Shown in pieces: positions 1-7,528 of a stretch of DNA of 64,000 nucleotides. A program made the translations under genes and the position numbers. This DNA comes from Chloroflexota bacterium. Lineage in GTDB: Bacteria > Chloroflexota > Anaerolineae > Anaerolineales > Villigracilaceae. Within the stretch, counting starts at the first letter, position 1, and each line of letters opens with the position of its first letter. The notes under the pieces were generated by a model, which had not been told where the DNA came from, did no database searches, and worked only from the letters and a program-made list of their open reading frames with translations. The stretch spans positions 124,001-188,000 of the forward strand of contig JACAEM010000013.1 in NCBI GenBank assembly GCA_013388855.1, read 5' to 3'.

Positions 1-17
1 ATCCAGAGGAGATTGCC

Positions 18-1457
18 ATGAAAATCCTGCCTGATGTGGCGTTGACATACGATGACGTGTTGCTTGTCCCGCAATATTCCAATGTCGATTCGCGGCGTAT
101 ATTGTCCACAAAAACCCGCCTGACGAAGAAGATCGAGTTGCAAATTCCCATTGTTTCCGCCAACATGGATGTGGTGACCGAAAGTGAAATGGCGATCACC
201 ATGGCGCGCGAAGGCGGCATCGGAATGATCCACCGTTTTATGACCATTGCCGAACAAGCACGTCAAATTGCGCGGGTGAAGAAGGCAGAGTCGTTTGTCG
301 TGGACAATCCCATTACGATGACCGAATCACATACAGTTGGCGATGTAAAACGTGTGGTGGAGGAGACCGGTACGGGCGGTATTTTGATTGTCGACAAGAA
401 TCAAAGATTGATCGGCATCATTTCCACACGCGACCTCTTGTTTGAAGATAACGAAAGCAAACCTGTGACCGAGATCATGACGCGGGAGGTACACACTGCG
501 GCGCCGGGAACGACTCTGAAAGAAGCAGAACGGTTGTTACATGAGTATCGCGTGGAAAAATTACCGCTGGTGAATAAGGATGGAAAGATTGCCGGACTGG
601 TGACTTTGAAGGATATCATGAAGATTACACAATTTCCGAAAGCCACGAAGGACTCGAAAGGACGGCTGGCAGTCGGTGCGGCAGTGGGGGTACGCGATAA
701 GGAGATGCGCCGCGTGGAATCCGCGCTTCACGCGGGTGCAGATTGCATCGTGGTGGATATTGCCCACGGTGACTCGCATCTTGAAATTGAGATGATCAGG
801 AATATCCGCAAATATTTCCCGGAGACGCAAATCATCGGCGGGAACGTTGCCACCGCGGATGGGACGAAGCGCCTGATCGATGCTGGTGTGGATGCGGTGA
901 AAGTGGGCGTGGGTCCCGGTTCGATCTGCATTACGAGGCAGGTTGCCGGTCACGGTGTGCCGCAATTGACCGCGATTATCGAATGCGCCGAGGCGGCGCG
1001 CCCTGCCGGCGTGCCCGTCATCGCCGATGGCGGAATCCGTCACCCCGGCGATGTGGCAAAGGCGTTGGCGGCTGGCGCGCAGACGGTAATGATCGGCTCC
1101 CTGCTGGCGGGTACGGACGAAAGTCCCGGTATGATCATGACCCGCCGCGGACACAAATACAAAGCGTCGCGTGGTATGGCGTCGCTCGAAGCGAATATCG
1201 AGCGCAACAAACGCGAAGGTAACGACCTGACCCAGGAGGAGATTGAGGACTATGTTGCCGAGGGCGTGGAAGCGGCGGTCCCTTATCGCGGCAAGGCACG
1301 CGAGGTGCTCACCCAACTGGTCGGTGGATTACAATCGGGGATGAGTTACAGCGGCGCACACTCGATTGAGGAATTACAACAGAAAGCCATTTTTGTGCGA
1401 ATGACCGGCGCAGGACTGAAAGAGTCCGGCCCACATGATGTGGAGGTCCTTGGCTAG
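18..1457 (+). CDS. guaB: IMP dehydrogenase
   Basis: Oxidises IMP to XMP with NAD+, the committed step of GMP synthesis, in the cytoplasm. The 479-residue length is normal for the family. The (beta/alpha)8 barrel is interrupted by a pair of CBS domains at roughly residues 93-205. The catalytic loop GPGSICITR carries the nucleophile Cys304, and the C-terminal flap [10 protein letters not shown] and the ending ESGPHDV are typical. The start is supported by AGAGGAG just upstream. The 3' end runs into the leader of the aminotransferase gene. Identification is very secure. Confidence 0.97.
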   Translation: MKILPDVALTYDDVLLVPQYSNVDSRRILSTKTRLTKKIELQIPIVSANMDVVTESEMAITMAREGGIGMIHRFMTIAEQARQIARVKKAESFVVDNPITMTESHTVGDVKRVVEETGTGGILIVDKNQRLIGIISTRDLLFEDNESKPVTEIMTREVHTAAPGTTLKEAERLLHEYRVEKLPLVNKDGKIAGLVTLKDIMKITQFPKATKDSKGRLAVGAAVGVRDKEMRRVESALHAGADCIVVDIAHGDSHLEIEMIRNIRKYFPETQIIGGNVATADGTKRLIDAGVDAVKVGVGPGSICITRQVAGHGVPQLTAIIECAEAARPAGVPVIADGGIRHPGDVAKALAAGAQTVMIGSLLAGTDESPGMIMTRRGHKYKASRGMASLEANIERNKREGNDLTQEEIEDYVAEGVEAAVPYRGKAREVLTQLVGGLQSGMSYSGAHSIEELQQKAIFVRMTGAGLKESGPHDVEVLG

Positions 1458-1524
1458 CAAGTTTCAAAGCTTTCCGACTCGAACCTTCCACCCTGAGACT
1501 ATTTCAACAGAATTGGAGATCATG

Positions 1525-2865
1525 ATGACAGATCAAACAACAGCCTGGATTGAGAAAGATAAAAAACAATTGCATCCGGTGTATCATCCGAAGTCACATG
1601 CCAATCCATTGGTGGTGGAGCGTGGCGAAGGGGTATGGTTGTACACCGCGGATGGGCAGAAGATACTCGATGGCATGGCCGGGCTATGGAACGTCAATGC
1701 CGGATATGGACGCGAAGAACTTGCCAAAGCCGCCTATGATCAGATGAAAGAGCTGGCGTTCACATCCAATTTTTCCGGCATGACCAATCTGCCCTCCATC
1801 AAACTGGCGGAGAAGCTGGCAGGCTTTGCCTATGAAGGATTGAATACCACCTTCTTCACATCCGGGGGGTCTGAGTCGAACGACTCCGCTTTCAAGACCG
1901 CCCGTTATTACTGGAAGCGCAAAGGCAAACCAGGAAAGTATAAGGTCATTGCGCGCAAAGGTTCCTATCACGGCGTGACGCTTACCGCGACCTTTGCCAC
2001 TGGGCTGGAAAAGTATCACGCCATGTTCGGTCCTGCTCCGGAGGGATTCGTTCACATCCCGGCGCCAAACCCATATCGCTATGAAGGGGAGCTCAAACCG
2101 GGCGAGACGATTGGTCAAGCCGCGGCTCGGGCGCTCGAGGAGGCGATCCTGCACGAAGGAGCGGATACTGTCGCGGCGTTTATCGCGGAGCCGGTCATGG
2201 GTGTAGGCGGTGTCATTGTCCCGCCTGCGGATTACTTCCCGTTAGTGCGGGCAATTTGCGATAAGTATGGTGTCCTCTTCATTGCGGACGAAGTCATCAC
2301 GGGTTTTGGTCGAACCGGAGAGTGGTTTGCCCTCAAACATTGGGGTGTCAAACCGGATATCCTGTCGTTCGCCAAAGCCATCACAAGCGGCTACGCCCAA
2401 TTGGGCGGAATCCAAATCTCGGACGAGATCCGCGAGACGATGGAAACTGCCACGGAGTCGGAAGCGTTCATGCATGGGTATACCTATTCCGGTCATGCCA
2501 TGGCGTGTGCGGTGGGGCTGAAGAATCTGGAAATCATGGAACGGGAGAATTATCCCGCCCGCGCGAAGGAACTGGGCAAGCGTTTGTTCGATGGTCTGAA
2601 AACGCTGACAGAATTTCCGTTCGTCGGCGATGTGCGCGGATTGGGTTTGGTTTATGGAGTGGAGATTGTCTCTAACAAGGAGACGAAAGCCGCCGACCCC
2701 GCCACGGCGATGCGCATCTTCAAGGCCGCCCAGGAACGCGGCTTGCGTTCCCGTCCGCTTGGGAATACGCTGGCATTCGCGCCCCCATTATCAATCAATG
2801 AGGAGGAAGTGGACGAGATCATTAAGCGGCTTGGCGCAGCCATGGATAGTGTGAGTGTTAATTGA
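1525..2865 (+). CDS. Class III pyridoxal-phosphate aminotransferase (omega-amino acid/diamine type)
   Basis: PLP-dependent transaminase of the class III (acetylornithine/omega-amino acid:pyruvate) family, 446 residues. SGGSESNDSAFK is the cofactor phosphate-binding region, ADEVITGFGRTG holds the aspartate that binds the pyridine nitrogen, and FAKAITSGY holds the Schiff-base lysine (about Lys284). The overall pattern (WNVNAGYGREEL, YSGHAMACAVGLKNLEIME) resembles putrescine- or beta-alanine-pyruvate aminotransferases. The exact amine donor cannot be read from sequence. An in-frame ATG at 1435 overlaps guaB. TTGGAG at 1513-1518 lies six bases before the ATG at 1525 (1522 is also possible), so the short form is chosen. 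It follows guaB closely and may be cotranscribed. Confidence 0.92.
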   Translation: MTDQTTAWIEKDKKQLHPVYHPKSHANPLVVERGEGVWLYTADGQKILDGMAGLWNVNAGYGREELAKAAYDQMKELAFTSNFSGMTNLPSIKLAEKLAGFAYEGLNTTFFTSGGSESNDSAFKTARYYWKRKGKPGKYKVIARKGSYHGVTLTATFATGLEKYHAMFGPAPEGFVHIPAPNPYRYEGELKPGETIGQAAARALEEAILHEGADTVAAFIAEPVMGVGGVIVPPADYFPLVRAICDKYGVLFIADEVITGFGRTGEWFALKHWGVKPDILSFAKAITSGYAQLGGIQISDEIRETMETATESEAFMHGYTYSGHAMACAVGLKNLEIMERENYPARAKELGKRLFDGLKTLTEFPFVGDVRGLGLVYGVEIVSNKETKAADPATAMRIFKAAQERGLRSRPLGNTLAFAPPLSINEEEVDEIIKRLGAAMDSVSVN

Positions 2866-2945
2866 GGAAACGGCAAATGGTAATTCGTATTATGTATTTC
2901 GTATTGCATACTATGTAAAGCCGAAATCATAGATCTGAAATCGTC
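2866..2945. repeat. AT-rich degenerate spacer
   Basis: Short intergenic stretch with near-repeats of ATTCGTATT / TTTCGTATTGCAT and no clear terminator or ribosome binding site for the next gene. It looks like low-complexity filler. A comparable repetitive block occurs inside the next gene at about 3841-3899. Confidence 0.3.
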
Positions 2946-4949
2946 ATGTCTGTCTACCTTCACGATATTCCCCTCGCTCAAGCCCAGGCGCGATTAAGAG
3001 AAGCGTTGCAGGGTGCCAATCTTTGGCGTGTTCTCGGGACGGAAACGATACCACTCGATGAGAATGCCTTGGGGCGCGTCACCGCGGAACCGATCTGGGC
3101 GAAAGTTTCTTCTCCGCATTACCACGCCTCCGCCATGGACGGTTTTGCTGTGCGTGCAGTGTCCACAAATGGCGCGATGCCCTCCACGCCGGTGAGATTG
3201 TGGATCGGGCCCGAAGCGCAATATGTCGATACAGGTGATCCATTGCCGGAATGGGCGAACGCGGTCATCCCCATCGAGAATGTCGAATCGCTGGACGAGA
3301 ATGACCAGATCACGAAAGAGATCCGTTCACCGAAATCCATTCGCATCCGCGCCGCAGTCGCGCCATGGAGTCATGTCCGTCCGCTGGGAGAAGATATTGT
3401 CGCAACACAACTGGTCCTGCCGGCCGGCCACATCCTCAAGCCTGTCGATCTGGGTGCAATTGCCGCTTCCGGTTATCAGGAAATAAAAGTGTCACGGAAA
3501 CCGAAAGTGGCGATCCTTCCGACTGGGACGGAGCTTGTTCCAATCGGCAGCACGCTCAAGGCAGGAGACATTCTCGAATACAACTCACTCGTCCTCGCGG
3601 CACAGGTCAAGGCGATGGGAGGCGAGCCGAAGCGCTTCCCAATTACAAAGGATGATTTTGACTTGATTTGTCAGCGTGTAGCCGATGCCGCCAGGGACCA
3701 TGACCTTGTCTTGCTCAATGCCGGTTCCTCTGCTGGCGCGGAAGATTTCTCTGCGCGGGTTGTGGAAAAACTTGGGACGCTCCTCGTTCATGGTGTCGCC
3801 GTTCGACCGGGGCACCCTGTGATTTTTGGAATGGTGAAACGGGAATCAGAGTCCGGGAATCAGAATTCGGAAAACTGGAAACCTGAAACCAGAAAGTTGA
3901 TACCCATCATAGGTGTTCCCGGCTACCCGGTCTCCGCTGCGCTGACCATCGATATCTTCGTTGAGCCTCTCATCGCAAAATGGCTGGGAAGAAGACCGAA
4001 AGAATTACCCGCAGAAACAGCCATCCTGACCCGCAAACTTGTTTCACCTGCGGGCGATGATGATTTTGTGCGGGTTGTTGTTGGCAGGGTGGGAGATAAA
4101 CTTCTTGCCGCGCCGTTGTCACGAGGAGCGGGTGTGATCACATCACTGGTTCAGGCCGACGGCCTGGCGTTGATCCCCAGCGGCACACAGGGATTTGAAG
4201 CGGGCGAGAAAATCCAGGTTCGTCTGTATCGAAGCAGAGCTGAAATCGAGAAGACCATCTTTTGTATCGGCTCCCATGATCTCACACTCGATCTCATGGC
4301 ACAGTTTCTTGCCGAGCATGATCGACGGCTTGCCTCCGCCAATGTCGGTTCGCAGGGCGGATTGGTCGCGCTTCGACGCGGGGAAGCTCATCTCGCAGGT
4401 TCGCATTTACTCAATCCCGAGACAGGCGAATACAATCTTTCCTATATTCGTCAGTACATGCCGAATATCCCTGTGAAAGTTGTGGCATTGGTCGGGCGCG
4501 AACAGGGATTAATAGTGAAGAAGGGAAACCCAAAGGGAATTAAGAGCTTGAGAGACCTCGCCAGATCCGAGGTCCAGTTTGTGAACCGCCAGCGCGGCGC
4601 AGGTACGCGCGTTCTGCTCGATTATCATTTGAATTTGATGACAATACCCCAAAGTTCTATTGTGGGGTATTCCCAGGAAGAGTATACTCATCTCGGCGTT
4701 GCAGCGGCTGTTGCGTCCGGTCGCGCCGACTGCGGGCTGGGAATTGCCGCCGCCGCGCAGGCGCTGGATCTGGATTTTGTCCCGTTATTCCAGGAACGAT
4801 ATGACCTGGTGATCCCAAAGGAATATGCGGAAAGCGACCTGCTCGCGCCTCTTTTCGGACTGTTGGCTGATGCGGCATTCCGAAAAGCCGTTTCTCGACA
4901 GATTGGTTACGATGTGTCTGTAATGGGCACAGTGATTTTGGAGGACTAG
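2946..4949 (+). CDS. moeA: Molybdopterin molybdenumtransferase MoeA fused to a PBP-like domain
   Basis: Inserts molybdate into adenylylated molybdopterin, the last common step of molybdenum cofactor synthesis. Residues 1 to about 415 are MoeA: HASAMDGFAV, VDTGDPLP, VAILPTGTELVPIG, NAGSSAGAEDF and GVPGYPVSAAL are all recognisable. From about residue 425 to 667 there is a second domain like a substrate-binding protein (GSHDLTLDLMAQFL..., RQRGAGTRVLLDYHL, DCGLGIAAAA). This is the MoeA-PBP_like architecture known in bacteria and archaea, where the extra domain may sense molybdate or a related ligand (inference). About 20 residues rich in E, S, N and K (near residues 299-318) are inserted before GVPGYPVSA and are encoded by repetitive DNA. 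No Shine-Dalgarno is visible before the ATG. Confidence 0.9.
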   Translation: MSVYLHDIPLAQAQARLREALQGANLWRVLGTETIPLDENALGRVTAEPIWAKVSSPHYHASAMDGFAVRAVSTNGAMPSTPVRLWIGPEAQYVDTGDPLPEWANAVIPIENVESLDENDQITKEIRSPKSIRIRAAVAPWSHVRPLGEDIVATQLVLPAGHILKPVDLGAIAASGYQEIKVSRKPKVAILPTGTELVPIGSTLKAGDILEYNSLVLAAQVKAMGGEPKRFPITKDDFDLICQRVADAARDHDLVLLNAGSSAGAEDFSARVVEKLGTLLVHGVAVRPGHPVIFGMVKRESESGNQNSENWKPETRKLIPIIGVPGYPVSAALTIDIFVEPLIAKWLGRRPKELPAETAILTRKLVSPAGDDDFVRVVVGRVGDKLLAAPLSRGAGVITSLVQADGLALIPSGTQGFEAGEKIQVRLYRSRAEIEKTIFCIGSHDLTLDLMAQFLAEHDRRLASANVGSQGGLVALRRGEAHLAGSHLLNPETGEYNLSYIRQYMPNIPVKVVALVGREQGLIVKKGNPKGIKSLRDLARSEVQFVNRQRGAGTRVLLDYHLNLMTIPQSSIVGYSQEEYTHLGVAAAVASGRADCGLGIAAAAQALDLDFVPLFQERYDLVIPKEYAESDLLAPLFGLLADAAFRKAVSRQIGYDVSVMGTVILED

Positions 4950-5318
4950 ATGTCTGAAGCACTTATCATAGACGATAATCGCTCGACGGCGGATGCGTTA
5001 AATCAGATGCTCACTGTACTGGGGCAAAAGGCACGTGTGGCATACGGTTCCAGCGCCGCCATGGCGATCCTGGGGACTGGTTTCACCCCGAAATTCGTCT
5101 GCCTTGATATCAACATGCCCGGTGTGGATGGCACGGAGGTGCTTGCCTACCTTCGCCGCGAGCCGCGTTTGAAGCCAATTCCGGTGTTTGTGATCACGTC
5201 CGATGACCAGCCTGAAACTCGCAACAAGGTGATGAAACTCGGCGCCTCCGCCATGATTATCAAGCCTGCCACGATCGATGCGCTGGAGACTGCCTTGAAA
5301 AAGGTGAAAATCTTGTAA
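4950..5318 (+). CDS. Single-domain response regulator (CheY-like receiver)
   Basis: A 122-residue receiver with no output domain. The acidic pair IIDDN (Asp8, Asp9), phosphoacceptor Asp53 (CLDINMPG), Thr83 (VITSDD) and Lys105 (IIKPAT) are all present, so it should be phosphorylatable. The ATG begins directly after the moeA stop codon, so the two are probably translationally coupled. No histidine kinase is adjacent; the only kinase in the window is 50 kb away. The partner is unknown. Confidence 0.9.
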   Translation: MSEALIIDDNRSTADALNQMLTVLGQKARVAYGSSAAMAILGTGFTPKFVCLDINMPGVDGTEVLAYLRREPRLKPIPVFVITSDDQPETRNKVMKLGASAMIIKPATIDALETALKKVKIL

Positions 5319-5342
5319 CGGGGAACCCCGTGCAAAGCCCCG

Positions 5343-5370
5343 CCGCCACTGATAAAGTGGCGGTTCTCTT
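5343..5370 (+). terminator. Rho-independent terminator
   Basis: CCGCCACT (5343-5350) pairs with AGTGGCGG (5356-5363) around loop GATAA, followed by TTCTCTT. It lies downstream of the receiver gene and before the cytochrome lipoprotein. Confidence 0.65.
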
Positions 5371-5398
5371 GTCAACTCAGATATAAAAGGTGTGAATG

Positions 5399-5803
5399 AT
5401 GAAAAAATTCAGTTTTCTGATTTTGCTGGGTGTCCTTGTTCTTGCGGCGTGCGGAGGCGGCTCATCCTCCAACTCGACCCCGATTCCTCTGGCGACTGTC
5501 CCTGCGGAATATGCAGGGAGGATGAATCCGTTCGATGTGAGCGCGGCGGTTGATGGCGCGAACGTGTTCAAGACGAATTGTGCAACGTGTCATGGCGAGA
5601 CTGGAAAAGGGGATGGGGTGGCAAGTCAATCTCTCGATCCGAAACCAGCCGACCTGATGGAGCTGAGCCGGAGAGTGGACGATGATTATCTATTCTGGCG
5701 CATCAGCGAGGGCAAACCAGGGACATCCATGGTGGCATGGAAGGGTATTCTGACCGAAGAGCAAATCTGGCAGGCGGTCACTTTTATCCGCACTTTGAAG
5801 TAA
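5399..5803 (+). CDS. c-type cytochrome lipoprotein
   Basis: Membrane-anchored monoheme cytochrome c. The N-terminus KKFSFLILLGVLVLAACGGG is a lipoprotein signal with lipobox LAAC, so the mature protein is anchored on the outer face of the cytoplasmic membrane. Haem attaches at CATCH, and GTSMVAW offers a Met axial ligand. The C-terminal helix (TEEQIWQAVTFIRTLK) is typical of class I cytochromes. A double ATG at 5396/5399 leaves one residue of uncertainty. It sits just ahead of the caa3 oxidase genes and could deliver electrons to it (inference). Confidence 0.9.
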   Translation: MKKFSFLILLGVLVLAACGGGSSSNSTPIPLATVPAEYAGRMNPFDVSAAVDGANVFKTNCATCHGETGKGDGVASQSLDPKPADLMELSRRVDDDYLFWRISEGKPGTSMVAWKGILTEEQIWQAVTFIRTLK

Positions 5804-5867
5804 GTTGTTTCCTCGAAGGTCCTGATTTTTCTCATGCGGGGTTTAGGCCCGAATCGCACGGGAGGAG

Positions 5868-5873
5868 TATAAT
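5868..5873 (+). promoter_or_regulatory. -10-like TATAAT before peroxiredoxin
   Basis: A perfect TATAAT lies 25 bases before the ATG of the peroxiredoxin gene, with AAGGAG in the short leader. No strong -35 element is evident. Confidence 0.4.
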
Positions 5874-5898
5874 GGGCGGCTGACAAGGAGACCAACTC

Positions 5899-6366
5899 AT
5901 GCCCATCCCTGCCGGGATTCCCGCTCCCGAATTTGAACTATTTGACGATGCCAATACCCTGCGGAAGCTTTCCGATTTCCGCGGGGAAAATGTAGTATTG
6001 TACTTTTACCCTGCCGACGATACCCCGGGGTGCACAAAGGAGGCCTGTAATTTCAGGGACGACTATTCCGCCTATGAAAAGGCTGGTGTGGTCATTCTGG
6101 GGGTCAGCCCAGACACGGTGGCTTCCCATGTAAAGTTCAAGAAAAAATTCCAGCTGCCTTTTCCGTTGCTGGCAGATGAAGGTCATAAGGTCTGCGACCT
6201 CTATCAGGTTTGGGGGCCGAAGAAGTTTATGGGAAAGGCCTATGAAGGCGTATTGCGGACGACCTTTCTGATCGATGGTAACGGAATCATCCAGAAGGTG
6301 TTTGAAAGTGTGCGTCTGGCAGAGCATAGTGCGGAAGTGCTGGCGGCGCTGGGCGTTGCCGGTTAA
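5899..6366 (+). CDS. bcp: Thioredoxin-dependent peroxiredoxin (BCP/PrxQ type)
   Basis: Reduces hydrogen peroxide and organic peroxides in the cytoplasm using thioredoxin. The 155-residue protein carries the PrxQ signature DDTPGCTKEACNFRDDY. Peroxidatic Cys45 and resolving Cys50 are five residues apart, the intramolecular (atypical 2-Cys) arrangement. The downstream pattern LLADEGHKVCDLYQVWG is also typical. AAGGAG precedes the start. It has its own promoter-like box and terminator, so it appears monocistronic, placed beside the respiratory genes where oxidant protection makes sense. Confidence 0.95.
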   Translation: MPIPAGIPAPEFELFDDANTLRKLSDFRGENVVLYFYPADDTPGCTKEACNFRDDYSAYEKAGVVILGVSPDTVASHVKFKKKFQLPFPLLADEGHKVCDLYQVWGPKKFMGKAYEGVLRTTFLIDGNGIIQKVFESVRLAEHSAEVLAALGVAG

Positions 6367-6383
6367 GCGGAAGCAGATTCAAG

Positions 6384-6406
6384 TCCCGCGCGAAGCGGGA
6401 TTTTGT
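6384..6406 (+). terminator. Terminator after peroxiredoxin
   Basis: TCCCGC (6384-6389) pairs with GCGGGA (6395-6400), loop GCGAA, followed by TTTTGT. Confidence 0.7.
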
Positions 6407-6437
6407 CCGTCAAATTTAGTGACAAATATAGGAAAAT

Positions 6438-6465
6438 TTGGTAAATTAGGCTGTTGTTGTATCCT
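6438..6465 (+). promoter_or_regulatory. Candidate promoter of the caa3 oxidase operon
   Basis: TTGGTA (6438-6443), 16-base spacer, TATCCT (6460-6465); each hexamer matches 4 of 6 consensus positions. The -10 box is inside an inverted repeat GTATCC-N6-GGATAC (6459-6476), which could be an operator. Inference from sequence only. Confidence 0.35.
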
Positions 6466-6503
6466 GGGAGGGATACTCCGGACATTTTTTCAGGAGAGAG
6501 CGT

Positions 6504-7511
6504 ATGCGACATTTTGTGGTAGTGGGAATATTGGTCATTGCAATGGCTGTTCTCACATACATTGGACTGGACAGCGCAGGGTTAATGCCCGTGCAAGCCA
6601 GCGCACAATCAGTGCCTATCGATCGGATGTGGAATGAGCAAGTCATTGCCATGTCCTTTCTTTTTGCCCTGATTGTGGTGCCAATGGTCTATAGCCTTGT
6701 TGTCTTCCGGCGCAAAAAGGGCGACACGACGGATGCCCAGCACATCGAGGGAAATACCAACCTCGAAATTACCTGGACTATCCTGCCGTTGTTCGCGGTG
6801 GTGGCTTTTGCGTATTTGGGTGGAAATTCCCTTGCGCAGACCCTGCGCGCCGATCCCGAAGCCACGGTCATTAAGGTGACGGGCAGGCAGTGGTCGTGGA
6901 GTTTTGAGTACCCGGAGTATGGCGTTACTTCGCCTGAATTACGAGTGCCGGTGGGGAAGCAGTTGCATTTGCAGATGACCTCGACGGACGTCATCCATTC
7001 GTTTTGGGTGCCTGAGTTTCGTGTCAAACAGGACCTCGTGCCTGGGCGCGTGACCGAAATGCGGATCACACCGACGATGGAGGGAAGCTGGAAAGTGCGC
7101 TGCGCCGAAATCTGCGGCGCTTCTCATTATGCCATGGAGACGCCGGTGATCGTCATGTCGCAAGCGGAGTTTGACGCTTGGATGGCTGAGCAGGTTGCAC
7201 TTGCTGCGGAAGCGGCGGCTACGCCCGAAGGGCGCGGTCAGGCGCTGGTCAATGCCAGCGGATGTACGGCCTGTCACGCGATCAACGGCGTAGGCGGAAA
7301 CGTGGGTCCGACATGGAACGGCGTTTTCGGGCATGAGGTCGAACTGGCGGACGGTTCCGTTGTGCTGGCCGATGAAGCGTACCTTGCCGAGTCCATCAAG
7401 GCGCCGCAGGCAAAGATCGTGGCTGGCTATGAGACTCAACTCATGCCTGCCTACGGTTTTACAGATGAACAGATCGCTGATATTGTAGCGTTTATCAAGA
7501 CGCTTCGATAA
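6504..7511 (+). CDS. coxB: Cytochrome c oxidase subunit II with fused cytochrome c (caa3 type)
   Basis: Electron-entry subunit of an aa3-type oxidase. After a signal-like helix and a second transmembrane helix (about residues 45-68) comes the cupredoxin CuA domain: His in DVIHSFWVPEF, then CAEICGASHYAM giving Cys200, Cys204, His208 and Met211. The C-terminal third (about 235-335) is a class I cytochrome c with CTACH (Cys254, Cys257, His258) and a Met ligand in LMPAYGF. This fusion defines caa3 oxidases. A clear GGAGAG site precedes the ATG. It is the first gene of the oxidase operon, 17 bases before coxA. Confidence 0.96.
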   Translation: MRHFVVVGILVIAMAVLTYIGLDSAGLMPVQASAQSVPIDRMWNEQVIAMSFLFALIVVPMVYSLVVFRRKKGDTTDAQHIEGNTNLEITWTILPLFAVVAFAYLGGNSLAQTLRADPEATVIKVTGRQWSWSFEYPEYGVTSPELRVPVGKQLHLQMTSTDVIHSFWVPEFRVKQDLVPGRVTEMRITPTMEGSWKVRCAEICGASHYAMETPVIVMSQAEFDAWMAEQVALAAEAAATPEGRGQALVNASGCTACHAINGVGGNVGPTWNGVFGHEVELADGSVVLADEAYLAESIKAPQAKIVAGYETQLMPAYGFTDEQIADIVAFIKTLR

Positions 7512-7528
7512 TCTGTGGAGGAGAAGTT

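Noticed and set aside
561-1316. 251-codon minus-strand frame
   Set aside because: Antisense to guaB; no domain and odd composition.
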